Positions 49,460-62,900 of a DNA stretch of 64,000 nucleotides are shown piece after piece. Under the pieces are notes generated by a model that searched no databases, was not told where the DNA came from, and saw only the letters and a list, made by a program, of their open reading frames with translations. Numbering within the stretch: the first letter of the stretch is position 1; every line of letters begins with the position of its first letter. Source of the DNA: Petrolisthes cinctipes (lineage: Eukaryota; Arthropoda; Malacostraca; Decapoda; Porcellanidae); NCBI GenBank assembly GCA_033782935.1, contig JAWQEG010000166.1, forward strand, positions 834,001-898,000, written 5' to 3'. The translations under genes were made by a program, and so were the position numbers.

Positions 49460-50900
49460 TTTCAGTATGTCATGGGCCTATATTTTGAAAATATTCTAGC
49501 ACTGAGTAGGCATAAACAGATCGCTTCTGGGACCCCACCCAAAAAACGATTTTTTGTGTGTTGTGAGCCTAAATTTGAGATATAAACGGGTACTGAAGAT
49601 GCATGCACATATCGACTTTGGGGACCCAAAATATCGATTTTAAGCATGTTTTGGGCCTGTAATTTGAAAATACTCTTACACGGAGTAGGCATGTACAGAT
49701 CGCTTCTAGGACACAAACATATCGAATTCCCGGGTGTTTTGAGCCTTAATTTGAGATATAAACGGGTAAAGATGATGCATGCTCATATGGACTTTGGGCA
49801 CCCAAAATATCGATTTTTAGCATGTTTTGGGCCTATATTTTGAAAATATTCTAGCACTCAGTAGGCATTTACAGATCGCTTCTTGGACCCAAAAATATCG
49901 AATTTTCGGGTATTTTAAGCCTGAATTTGAGATATAAACGAGTACAGAAGATGCATACACATATTGACTTTGGGCACCTATAATATCGATTTTCAACATG
50001 TTTCGGGCCTATATTTTGAAAATATTCTAGCATTGAGTAGGCATGTACAGATCGCTTCTGTGACCCAAAAATATCGAATTTTCGGGTGTTTTGAGCCTGA
50101 ATTTGAGATATAAACGGGTACAGAAGATGCATACACATATCGACTTTTTGCACCTAAAATATAGATTTTTAGCATGTTTTGGGTCTACATTTTAAAAATA
50201 TTCTAGCACTGAGTAGGCATGTACAGATCGCTTCTGGGACCCAAAAAAATTGAATTTTCGGGTGTTTTGAACCTGAATTTGAGATATAAACGGGTTCTGA
50301 AGATGCATGCACATATCGACTTTTTGCACCTAAAATATCGATTTTTAGCATTTTTTGTTCCTATATTTTGAAAATATTTTAACACGGAGAAGGCATGTAC
50401 AGATCGCTTCTGGGACCTACAAATATCGAATTTTCAGTTGTTTTGAGCCTGAATTTGAGATATAAACGGGTACTGAAGATGCATGCACATATCGACTTTA
50501 GAAACATAAAATATCGATTTTGAGCAGGTTTTGGGTCTGTATCTTGAAAACATTCTAGCAAGGAGTAGGCATGTACAGATCGCATCTGGGACCCAAAAAT
50601 ATCGATTTTTCGGGTGTTTTGAGCCTGAATTTGAGATATAGACGGGTACAGAACATGCATGCATATATCGACTTTGGGCTCCGAAAATATCGATTTTTAG
50701 CATGTTTTGGGCCTATATTTTAAAATTTCTCTTACACGGAGTAGGCATTTACAGATCGCTTATGGGACCCAAAAATATCGAATTTTCGGGTGTTTTGAGC
50801 CTGAATTTGGGATATAAACGGGTACAGAAGATGCATAAACATATTGACTTTAGGAATCTAAAATATCGATTTTCAGCATGTTTTCGGCCTGTATTTTGAA
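49460..50900. repeat. Island of zone-2-like monomers in the right zone
   Basis: 49,460-50,150 resembles the 11.3-11.9 and 24.0-24.6 kb order: the C-run half B, then GGACACAAACATATCG, then the CTTCTGTGACCC monomer. 50,160-50,900 matches 34,125-34,865 at about 16,036 bp. The island shows that zone 2 subtypes also occur well outside zone 2, and it contains the only close match to the patch at 22.35 kb. Confidence 0.8.
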
Positions 50901-51429
50901 AATACTCTAACACGGAGTAGGCATGTACAGATCGCTTCTGGAACCCAAAAATATCGAATTTTCGGAGGTTTTGAGCCTGAATTTGGGATATAAACGGGTA
51001 TAGAAGATGCATACACATATTGACTTTGGACACCTAAAATATCGATTTCAGCATGTTTTGGGCCTATATCTTGAAAATATTCTAGCATTGAGTAGGCATG
51101 TACAGATCGCTTCTGTGACCCAAAAATATCGAATTTTCGGGTGTTTTGAGCCTGAATTTGAGATATAAACGGGTACAGAAGATAAATACACATATCGACT
51201 TTGGGCACCCGAAATATCGATTTTTAGCATGTTTTGGGCCTATATTTTCAAATTATTCTAGCACTGAGTAGACATGTACAGATCGCTTCAGGGACCCAAA
51301 AATATCGAATTTTCGGTTGTTTTGAGCCTGAATTTGTGATATAAACGGGTACAGAATATGCATAAACATATTGACATTGGCCACCTAAAATATCGATTTT
51401 CAGCATGTTTTGGGCCTGTTTTTTTAAAA

Positions 51430-52160
51430 TACTCTAACACGGAGTAGGCATGTACATATCGCTTCTGGGACCCAAAAATATCGAATTTTCGGGTGTTTTG
51501 AGCCTGAATTTGAGATATAAACGGGTACTGAAGATGCATGCACATATCGACTTTTTGCACCTAAAATATCGATTTTTAACATATTTTGGGCCTGTATTTT
51601 GAAAATACTCTATCACCGAGTAGGCATGTACAGATCGCTTCTGGGACCCAAAAATATCGAATTTTCGGTTGTTTTGAGCCTGAATTTGGGATATAAACGG
51701 GTACAGAATATGCATAAACATATTGACATTGGACACCTGAAATATCGATTTTCAGCATGTTTTGGGCCTGTTTTTTTTTAAATACTCTAACACGGAGTAG
51801 GCATGTACATATCGCTTCTGGGACCCAAAAATCTCGAATTTTCGGGTGTTTTGAGCCTGAATTTGAGATATAAACGGGTACTGAGGATGTATGCACATAT
51901 CGACTTTTTGCACCTAATATATCGATATTGACCATGTTTTGGGTCTGCATCTTGAAAACATTCTAGGAAAGAGTAGGCATGTACAGATCGATTCTGGGAC
52001 ACAAAAATATCGAATTTTCTGTTGTTTTGAGCCTGAATTTGAGATATAAACGGGTACAGAAGATGCATGCACATATCGACTTTGGACACCTAAAATATCG
52101 ATTTTTAGCACGATTTGAGCCAATATTTTGAAAAAATTCGAGCAATGAGTAGGCATGTAC
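51430..52160. repeat. 2,993-bp-offset duplication, copy 1
   Basis: About four monomers match 54,420-55,150 at 2,993 bp (17 monomers + 1 bp). Shared variants are AATATGCATAAACATATTGACATTGG, the poly-T half A, GATATTGACCA, CAGATCGATTCTGGG and ACGATTTGAGCCAATATTTTG. Confidence 0.8.
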
Positions 52161-53339
52161 AGATCGCTTCAGGGAGCCAAAAATATAGAATTTTCTAGTG
52201 TTTTGAGCATGAATTTGGGATATAAACGGCTACAGAAGATGCTTGCACATATCGACTTTTTGCACCTAAAATATAGATTTTTAGCATGTTTTGGGCTTTT
52301 ATTTTAAAAATATTCTAGCACTAAGTTGGCATGTACAAATCACTTCTGGTACCCAAAAAAATCGAAATTTCGGGTGTTTTGAGCCTGAATTTGGGATATA
52401 AAAGGGTACAGAAGATGCATACACATATTGACTTTAGGAATCTAAATTATCGATTTTCAGCATGTTTTGGGCCTGTATTTTGTAAATACTCTAACACGGA
52501 GTAGGCATGTACAGATCGCTTTTGGGACCCAAAAAAATCGAATTTTCGGGTGTTTTGAGCCTGAATTTGGGATATAAAAGGGTACAGAAGATGCATGCAC
52601 ATATCGACTTTAGACACATAAAATATCGATTTTGAGCAGGTTTTGGGTCTGTATCTTGAAAACATTCTAGCAAGGAGTAGGCATGTACAGATCGCATCTG
52701 GGACCCAAAAATATCGATTTTTCGGGTGTTTTGAGCCTGAATTTGAGATATAGACGGGTACAGAACATGCATGCATATATCGACTTTGAGCTCCGAAAAT
52801 ATCGATTTTTAGCATGTTTTGGGCCTATATTTTAAAAATTCTCTTACACGGAGTAGGCATTTACAGATCGCTTATGGGACCCAAAAATATCGAATTTTCT
52901 GTTGTTTTGAGCCTGAATTTGGGTTATAAACGGGTACAGAAGATGCATACACATATTGACTTTGGGCATCTAAAAGATCAATTTTCAGTATGTCATGGGC
53001 CTATATTTTGAAAATATTCTAGAACTGAGTAGGCATATACAGATCGCTTCTGGGACTCAAAAATATCAAATTTTCGGTTGTTTTGTGCCAGAATTTGGGA
53101 TATAAACGGGTACAGAAGATGCATAAACATATTGACTTTGGCCACCTATAATATCAATTGTTAGCATGTTTTGGTCCTGTTTTTTTAAAATACTCTAACA
53201 TGGGGTAGGCATGTACAAATCACTTCTGGTACCCAAAAAAATCGAAATTTCGGGTGTTTTGAGCCTGAATTTGGGATATAAACGGGTACAGAAGATGCAT
53301 ACACATATTGACTTTTGGAATCTAAAATATCGATTTTCA

Positions 53340-54420
53340 GCATGTTTTGGGCCTGTATTTTGAAAATACTCTAACACGGAGTAGGCATGTACAGATCGCT
53401 TCTGGAACCCAAAAATATCGAATTTTCGGAAGTTTTGAGCCTGAATTTGGGATATAAACGGGTATAGAAGATGCATACACATATTGACTTTGGACACCTA
53501 AAATATCGATTTCAGCATGTTTTGGGCCTATATCTTGAAAATATTCTAGCATTGAGTAGGCATGTACAGATCGCTTCTGTGACCCAAAAATATCGAATTT
53601 TCGGGTGTTTTGAGCCTGAATTTGAGATATAAACGGGTACAGAAGATAAATACACATATCGACTTTGGGCACCCAAAATATCGATTTTTAGCATGTTTTG
53701 GGCCTATATTTTCAAATTATTCTAGCACTGAGTAGGCATGTACAGATCGCTTAAGGGACACAAAAATATCGAATTTTCGGTTGTTTTGAGCCTGAATTTG
53801 GGATATAAACGGGTACAGAATATGCATAAACATATTGACATTGGCCACCTAAAATATCGATTTTCAGCATGTTTTGGGCCTGTTTTTTTAAAATACTCTA
53901 ACACGGAGTAGGCATGTACAGATCGCTTCTGGAACCCAAAAATATCGAATTTTCGGAAGTTTTGAGCCTGAATTTGGGATATAAACTGGTATAGAAGATG
54001 CATACACATATTGACTTTGGACACCTAAAATATCGATTTCAGCATGTTTTGGGCCTATATCTTGAAAATATTCTAGCATTGAGTAGGCATGTACAGATCG
54101 CTTCTGTGACCCAAAAATATCGAATTTTCGGGTGTTTTGAGCCTGAATTTGAGGTATAAACGTGTACAGAAGATAAATACACATATCGACTTTGGGCACC
54201 CAAAATATCGATTTTTAGCATGTTTTGGGCCTATATTTTCAAATTATTCTAGCACTGAGTAGGCATGTACAGATCGCTTCAGGGACCCAAAAATATCGAA
54301 TTTTCGGTTGTTTTGAGCCTGAATTTGGGATATAAACGGGTACAGAATATGCATAAACATATTGACATTGGCCACCAAAAATATCGATTTTCAGCATGTT
54401 TTGGGCATGTTTTTTTAAAA
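53340..54420. repeat. Local 527-bp tandem duplication (three monomers)
   Basis: Unit 1 (about 53,340-53,870) and unit 2 (about 53,871-54,420) share the same three-monomer order: CTGGAACCC with CGGAAG and ATCGATTTCAGC, then GCATTGAGTAGG with CTTCTGTGACCC, then TTTTCAAATTATTC. The unit is 527 bp, one short of 3 x 176, because of the one-base deletion in ATCGATTTCAGC that both units carry. Few differences separate them, so the duplication is recent for this zone. Confidence 0.85.
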
Positions 54421-55150
54421 TACTCTAACACGGAGAGTAGGCATGTACATATCGCTTCTATGACACAAAAATATCGAATTTTCGGGTGTTTTGAGCCTGA
54501 ATTTGAGATATAAACGGGTACTGAAGATGCATGCACATATCGACTTTTTGCACCTAAAATATCGATTTTTAACATATTTTGGGCCTGTATTTTGAAAATA
54601 CTCTAACACGGAGTAGGCATGTACAGATCGCTTCTGGGACCCAAAAATATCGAATTTTCGGTTGTTTTGAGCCTGAATTTGGGATATAAACGGGTACAGA
54701 ATATGCATAAACATATTGACATTGGCCACCTGAAATATCGATTTTCAGCATGTTTTGGGCCTGTTTTTTTTTAAATACTCTAACACGGAGTAGGCATGTA
54801 CATATCGCTTCTGGGACCCAAAAATCTCGAATTTTCGGGTGTTTTGAGCCTGAATTTGAGATATAAACGGGTACTGAAGATGTATGCACATATCGACTTT
54901 TTGCACCTAATATATCGATATTGACCAGGTTTTGGATCTGCATCTTGAAAACATTCTAGGAAAGAGTAGGCATGTACAGATCGATTCTGGGACACAAACA
55001 TATCGAATTTTCTGTTGTTTTGAGCCTGAATTTGAGATATAAACGGGTACAGAAGATGTATGCACATATCGACTTTGGACACCTAAAATATCGATTTTTA
55101 GCACGATTTGAGCCAATATTTTGAAAAAATTCGAGCAATGAGTAGGCATG
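54420..55150. repeat. 2,993-bp-offset duplication, copy 2
   Basis: Counterpart of 51,430-52,160. The part from 54,780 onward recurs again at 56,718-57,090 (offset 1,938 bp, 11 monomers + 2 bp), sharing GACCAGGTTTTGGATCTGC, a private variant of these two. A 2-bp insertion is present at CGGAGAGTAGG near 54,433. Confidence 0.8.
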
Positions 55151-55619
55151 TACAGATCGCTTCAGGGAGCCAAAAATATAGAATTTTCTAGTGTTTTTAG
55201 CATGAATTTGGGATATAAACGCTACAGAAGATGCTTGCACATATCGACTTTTTGCACCTAAAATATAGATTTTTAGCATGTTTTGGGCTTTTATTTTAAA
55301 AATATTCTAGCACTAAGTAGGCATGTACAAATCACTTCTGGTACCCAAAAAAAACGAAATTTCGGGTGTTTTGAGCCTGAATTTGGGATATAAACGGGTA
55401 CAGAAGATGCATACACATATTGACTTTAGGAATCTGAAATATCGATTTTCAGCATGTTTTGGGCCTGTATTTTGTAAATACTCTAACACGGAGTAGGCAT
55501 GTACAGATCGCTCTGGGACCCAAAAAAATCGAATTTTCGGGTGTTTTGAGCCTGAATTTGGGATATAAAAGGGTACAGAAGATGCATACACATATTGACT
55601 GTGGCCACCAAAAATATCG

Positions 55620-57420
55620 ATTTTTAGCATGTTTTGGGTCTATATTTTAAAAATATTCTAGCACTGAGTAGGCATGTACAGATCGCTTCTGGGACCCAAA
55701 AAAATTGAATTTTCGGGTGTTTTGAACCTAAATTTGAGATATAAACGGGTTCTGAAGATGCATGCACATATCGACTTTTTGCACCTAAAATATCGATTTT
55801 TAGCATGTTTTGTTCCTATATTTTGAAAATATTTTAACACGGAGAAGGCATGTACAGATCGCTTCTGGGACCTAAAAATATCGAATTTTCTGGTGTTTTG
55901 AGCCTGAATTTGGGTTATAAACTGGTACAGAAGATGCATACACATATTGACTTTGGGCATCTAAAATATCAATTTTCAGTATGTCATGGGCCTATATTTT
56001 GAAAATATTCTAGCACTGAGTAGGCATATACACATCGCTTCTGGGACTCAAAAATATCGAATTTTCGGTTGTTTTGAGCCTGAATTTGGGATATAAACGG
56101 GTACAGTAGATGCATAAACATATTGACTTTGGCCACCTATAATATCAATTGTTAGCATGTTTTGGTCCTGTTTTTTTAAAATACTCTAACATGGGGTAGG
56201 CATGTACAGATCGCTTCTGGGACCCAAAAATATCGAATTTTCGGGTGTTTTGAGCCTGAATTTGAGATATAAACGGGTACTGAAGATGCATGCACATATC
56301 GACTTTTTGCACCTAAAATATCGATTTTGAACATGTTTTGGGTCTGTATCTTGAAAACATTCTTGCAAGGAGTAGGCATGTACAGATCGCTTCTGGGACC
56401 CCCCCAAAAAAACGATTTTTTGTGTGTTGTGAGCCTAAATTTGAGATATAAACGGGTACTGAAGATGCATGCACATATCGACTTTGGGCACCCAAAATAT
56501 CGATTTTAAGCATGTTTTGGGCCTGTATTTTGAAAATACTCTTACACGGAGTAGGCATGTACAGATCGCTTCTAGGACACAAACATATCGAATTTTCGGG
56601 TGTTTTGAGCCTGAATTTGAGATATAAACGTTTACAGATGATGCATGCTCATATGGACTTTGGGCACCCAAAATATCGATTTTCATCATGTTTTGGGCCT
56701 GTTTTTTTTTAAATACTCTAACACGGAGTAGGCATGTACATATCGCTTCTGGGACCCAAAAATCTCGAATTTTCGGGTGTTTTGAGCCTGAATTTGAGAT
56801 ATAAACGGGTACTGAAGATGTATGCACATATCGACTTTTTGCACCTAATATATCGATATTGACCAGGTTTTGGATCTGCATCTTGAAAACATTCTAGGAA
56901 AGAGTAGGCATGTACAGATCGATTCTGGGACACAAACATATCGAATTTTCTGTTGTTTTGAGCCTGAATTTGAGATATAAACGGGTACAGAAGATGCATG
57001 CACATATCGACTTTGGACACCGAAAATATCGATTTTTAGCACGATTTGAGCCAATATTTTGAAAAAATTCGAGCAATGAGTAGGCATGTACAGATCGCTT
57101 CAGGGAGCCAAAAATATAGAATTTTCGGGTGTTTTGAACCTAAATTTGAGATATAAACGGGTTCTGAAGATGCATGCACATATCGACTTTTTGCACCTAA
57201 AATATCGATTTTTAGCATGTTTTGTTCCTATATTTTGAAAATATTTTAACACGGAGAAGGCATGTACAGATCGCTTCTGGGACCTAAAAATATCGAATTT
57301 TCTGGTGTTTTGAGCCTGAATTTGGGTTATAAACTGGTACAGAAGATGCATACACATATTGACTTTGGGCATCTAAAATATCAATTTTCAGTATGTCATG
57401 GGCCTATATTTTGAAAATAT
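55620..57420. repeat. 1,412-bp-offset repeat (eight monomers)
   Basis: A segment at about 55,690-56,010 (TTGAATTTTCGGGTGTTTTGAACC, then TGTTCCTATATTTTG, then ACACGGAGAAGGC, then TATGTCATGGGCC) recurs at about 57,115-57,420, 1,412 bp later. Between them lie a C-run half B at 56,399-56,405 and the 56,718-57,090 copy of the 54.8 kb segment. Confidence 0.75.
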
Positions 57421-58837
57421 TCTAGCACTAAGTAGGCATGTACAAATCACTTCTGGTACCCAAAAAAATCGAAATTTCGGGTGTTTTGAGCCTGAATTTG
57501 GGATATAAACGGGTACAGAAGATGCATACACATATTGACTTTAGGAATCTAAAATATCGATTTTCAGCATGTTTTGGGCCTGTATTTTGTAAATACTCTA
57601 ACACGGAGTAGGCATGTACAGATCGCTTCTGGGACTCAAAAATATCGAATTTTCGGCTGTTTTGAGCCTGAATTTGGGATATAAACGGGTACAGAATATG
57701 CATAAACATATTGACATTGGCCACCTAAAATATCGATTTTCAGCATGTTTTGGGCCTGTTTTTTTTAAAATACTCTAACACGGAGTAGGCATTTATAGAT
57801 CGCTTCTGGGACACAAACAAATCGAATTTTCGGGTGTTTTGAGCCTGAATTTGAGATATAAACGGGTACTGAAGATGTATGCACATATCGACTTTTTGCA
57901 CCTAAAATATCGATTTTTAGCATGTTTTGGGCTTTTATTTTAAAAATATTCTAGCACTGAGTAGGCATGTACAAATCACTTCTGGTACCCAAAAAAAACG
58001 AAATTTCGGGTGTTTTGAGCCTGAATTTGGGATATAAACTGGTACAGAAGATGCATACACATATTGACTTTAGGCACCTAAAATATCTATTTTTAGAATG
58101 TTTTGGGCCTGTATTTTGAAAACACTCTAACACGGAGTAGGCATGTACAGATCGCTTCTGGGACCTAAAAATATCGAATTTTCGGGTGTTTTGAGCCTGA
58201 ATTTGAGATATAAACGGGTATTAAAGATGCATGCACATATCGACTTTTTGCACCTAAAATATCAATTTTCAGTATGTTTTTGGCCTATATTTTGAAAATA
58301 TTATAGCACTGAGTAGGCATGTACAGATCGCTTCTGGAACCCAAAAATATCGAATTTTCGGAAGTTTTGAGCCTGAATTTGGGATATAAACGGGTACAGA
58401 AGATGCATACACATATTGACTTTGGACACCTAAAATATCGATTTCAGCATGTTTTTGGCATGTTTTTTAAAAATACTCTAACACGGAGTAGGCATGTATA
58501 TATCAATTCTGGGACACAAAAATATCGAATTTTCGGGTGTTTTGAGCCTGAATTTGAGATATAAACGGGTACTGAAGATGTATGCACATATCGACTTTTT
58601 GCACCTAAAATATCGATTTTTAACATATTTTGGGCCTGTATTTTGAAAATACTCTAACACAGAGTAGGCATGTACAGATCGCTTCTGGGACCCAAAAATA
58701 TCGAATTTTCGGGTGTTTTGAGCCTGAATTTGAGATATAAACGGGTACAGAAGATGCATACACATATCGACTTTGGACACCCAAAATATCGATTTTTAGC
58801 ACGATTTGAGCCTATATTTAAAAAAAATTCGATCACT

Positions 58838-58846
58838 GAGTACAGA
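58838..58846. repeat. 8-bp deletion scar in the landmark box
   Basis: The landmark GAGTAGGCATGTACAGATC is shortened to GAGTACAGATC. Loss of eight bases between two GTA triplets in the normal sequence explains it, leaving one GTA. The parallel copy near 37,691 keeps the full box as GAGTATGCATGTACAG. Confidence 0.88.
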
Positions 58847-59199
58847 TCACTTCAGGGAGCCAAAAACATAGAATTTTCGGGTGTTTTGAGCATGAATTTG
58901 GGATATAAACGGCTACAGAAGATGCATGCACATTTCGACTTTTTGCACCTAAAAAATAGATTTTAGCATGTTTGGGCCTTTATTTTGAAAATATTCCAGC
59001 ACTGAGTAGGCATGTACAAATCACTTCTGGTACCCAAAAAAATTGAAATTTCGGGTGTTTGGAGCCTGAATTTGGGATATAAACGGGTACAGAAGATGCA
59101 TACACATATTGACTTTAGGCACCTAAAATATCTATTTTTAGAATGTTTTTGGCCTGTATTTTGAAAACACTCTAACACGGAGTAGGCATGTACAGATTG

Positions 59200-62100
59200 C
59201 TTCTGTTACCCAAAAATATCAAATTTTCTTTCGTTTTGAGCCTGAATTTGGGTTATAAACGGGTACAGAAGATGCATACACATATTGACTTTGGGCACCT
59301 AAAATATCGATTTTAAGCATGTTTTGGGCATATATTTTGAAAATTTTCTAGCACTGAGTAGGCATGTACAGATCGCTTCTGTGACCCAAAAACATAGAAT
59401 TTTCGGGTGTTTTGAACCTGAATTTGAGATATAAACGTGTACTGAAGATGAATGCACATATCGACTTTGGGCACCTAAAATATCGATTTTGACCATGTTT
59501 TGGGTCTGTATCTTGAAAACATTCTTGCAAGAAGTAGGCATGTACAGATCGCTTCTGGGACCCCCCCAAAAAAACGAATTTTCGGGTGTTATGAGCCTGA
59601 ATTCAATATATATACGGGTACAGATGATGCATGCACATATCGACTTTGGGCACAAAAAATATCGATTTTTAGCATGTTTTGGGCCTACATTTTGAAAATA
59701 TTCTAGCACTGAGTAGGCATGTACAGATCGCTTCTGGAACCTAAAAATATCGAATTTTCGGAAGTTTTGAGCCTGAATTTGGGATATAAACGGGTACAGA
59801 AGATGCATGGTCATATGGACTTTGGGCCTCCAAAATATCGATTTTTAGCATATTTTAGGCCTATATTATTGAGAATATTCTAGCACTGAGTAGGCATGTA
59901 CAGATCGCTTCTTGGACCAAAAAAAATCGAATTTTCAGGTGTTTTGAGCCTGAATTCGATATATAAACGGGTACAGATGATTCATGCAGATATCGACTTT
60001 GGGCACCCAAAATATCGATTTTTAGCATGTTTTGGGCCTGTATTTTGAAAATACTCTAACACGGAGTATGCATGTACAGATCGCTTCTGGGACCTAAAAA
60101 TCTCGAATTTTCGGGTGTTTTGAGCCAGAATTTGTGATATAAACGGGTATTGAAGATGCATGCACATATCGACTTTTTGCACCTAAAATATCGATTTTCA
60201 GTATGTTTTTGGCCTATATTTTGAAAATATTATAGCACTTAGTAGGCATGTACAGATCGCTTCTGGAACCCAAAAATATCGAATTTTCGGAAGTTTTGAG
60301 CCTGAATTTGGGATATAAACGGGTACAGAAGATGCATACACATATTGACTTTGGACACCTAAAATATCGATTTCAGCATGTTTTGGGCCTGTATTTTGAA
60401 AATACTCTAACACGGAGTAGGCATGTACAGATCGCTTCTGGGACATAAAAATATCGAATTTTCGGGTGTTTTGAGCCTGAATTTGAGATATAAACGGGTA
60501 CAGAACATACATGCACATGTCGACTTTGGGCACCGAAAATATCGATTTTGAGCATGTTTTGGGCCTGTATTTTAAATATACTCTTACAGGGAGTAGGCAT
60601 GTACATATCGCTTGTGGGACACAAACATATCAAATTTTCTGGTGTTTTGAGCCTGAATTTGGGTTATAAACGGGTACAGAAGATGTATACGCATATTGAC
60701 TTTGTGCACCTAAAATATCGATTTTCAGCATGTTTTTGGCCTATATTTAAAAAATATTCTAGCACTGAGTAGGCATGTACAGATCGCTTCTGAGACTTAA
60801 AAACATAGAATTTTCGGGTGTTTTGAGCCTGAATTTGAGATATAAACGTGTACTGAAGATGCATGCACATATCGACTTTTTGCACCTAAAATATCGATAT
60901 TGACCATGTTTTGGGTCTGTAAATTGAAAACATTCTAGGAAGGAGAAGGCATGTACAGATCGCATCTGGGACACAAACATTTCGAATTTTCGGGTGTTTT
61001 GAGCCTGAATTTGAGATATAAACGGGTACAGAAGATGCATGCACATATGGACTTTGGGCACCTAAAATATCTATTTTTAGCATGTTTTTGGCATATATTT
61101 TGAAAATATTTTAGCACTGAGTAGGCATGTACAGATCGCTTCAGGGACCCAAAAATAACGAATTTTTGTTTTTTTTTAGCCTGAATTTGATATATAAACG
61201 GGTACAGAAGATGTATGCACATATAGTCTTTTTGCACCTAAAATATCAATTTTCAGTATGTTTTGGGCATATATTTTGAAAATATTCTAGCACTGAGTAG
61301 GCATGTACAGATCGCTTATGGGACTCAAAAATATCGAATTTTCTGTTGTTTTGAGCCTGAATTTGGGATATAAACGGGTACAGAATATTCATAAACATAT
61401 TGACTTTGGCCACCTAAAATATCGATTTTCAGCATGTTTTGGGCCTGTTTTTATAAAATATTCTAACACTGAGTAGGCATGTAAAGATCGCTTCTGGGAC
61501 CCAAAAATATCGAATTTTCTGGTGTTTTGAGCCTGAATTTGAGATATAAACGGGTACAGAACATGCATGCACATATCGACTTAGGGCACCCAAAATATCG
61601 ATTTTTAGCACTTTTTGGGCCTATATTTTGAAAATATTCTAGTGCTAAGTAGGCATGTACAGATCGCTTACTGGACCCAAAAATATCGAATTTTTGGGTA
61701 TTTTAAGCCAGAATTTGGGATATAAACGAGTACAGAAGATGAATACACATATTTACTTTAGGCATCTAAAATATCGATTTTCAGCATGTTTTGGGCCTTT
61801 ATTTTGAAAATACTCTAACACGGAGTAGGCATGTACATATCGCTTCTGGGACACAAAAATATCAAATTTTCTTTGGTTTTGAGCCTGAATTTGGGTTATA
61901 AACGGGTACAGAAGATGCATACACATATTGACTTTGGGCACCTAAAATATCGATTTTAAGCATGTTTTGGGCATATATTTTGAAAATATTCTAGCACTGA
62001 GTAGGCATGTACAGATCGCTTCTGTGACCCAAAAACATAGAATTTTCAGGTGTTTTGAGCCTGAATTTGAGATATAAACGTGTACTGAAGATGCATGCAC

Positions 62101-62900
62101 ATATCGACTTTGGGCACCTAAAATATCGATTTTGACCATGTTTTGGGTATGTATCTTGAAAACATTCTAGCAAGAAGTAGGCATGTACAGATCGCTTCTG
62201 GGACCCCCCCAAAAAAACGAATTTTCGGGTGTTATGAGCCTTAATTCAATATATATACGGGTACAGATGATACATGCACATATCGACTTTGGGCACCCAA
62301 AATATCGATTTTTAGCATGTTTTTGGCCTACATTTTGAAAATATTCTAGCACTGAGTAGGCATGTACAGATCGCTTCTGGAACCTAAAAATATCGAATTT
62401 TCGGAAGTTTTGAGCCAGAATTTGGGATATAAACGGGTACAGAAGATGCATGGACATATGGACTTTGGGCCTCCAAAATATCGATTTTTTGCATATTTTA
62501 GGCCTATATTTTTGAGAATGTTCTAGCACTGAGTAGGCATGTACAGATCGCTTCTTGGACCAAAAAATATCGAATTTTCAGGTGTTTTGAGCCTGAATTC
62601 GATATATAAACGGGTACAGATGATGCATGCACATATCGACTTTGGGCACCCAAAATTTCGATTTTTAGCATGTTTTGGGCCTGTATTTTGAAAATACTTT
62701 AACACGGAGTAGGCATGTACAGATCGCTTCTGGGACCTAAAAATATCGAAGTTACGGGTGTTTTGAGCCTGAATTTGTGATATAAACGGGTATTGAAGAT
62801 GCATGCACATATCGACTTTTTGCACCTAAAATATCGATTTTGAGCAGGTTTTGGGTCTGTATCTTGAAAACATTCTAGCAAGGAGTAGGCATGTACAGAT
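59200..62900. repeat. 20-kb-offset duplication, right copy
   Basis: Counterpart of 39,300-42,720, with two additional monomers near 62.0-62.36 kb that resemble 39,450-39,800. Its right end runs into the local 705-bp tandem duplication. The T-rich half B recurs near 61,158. Confidence 0.84.
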
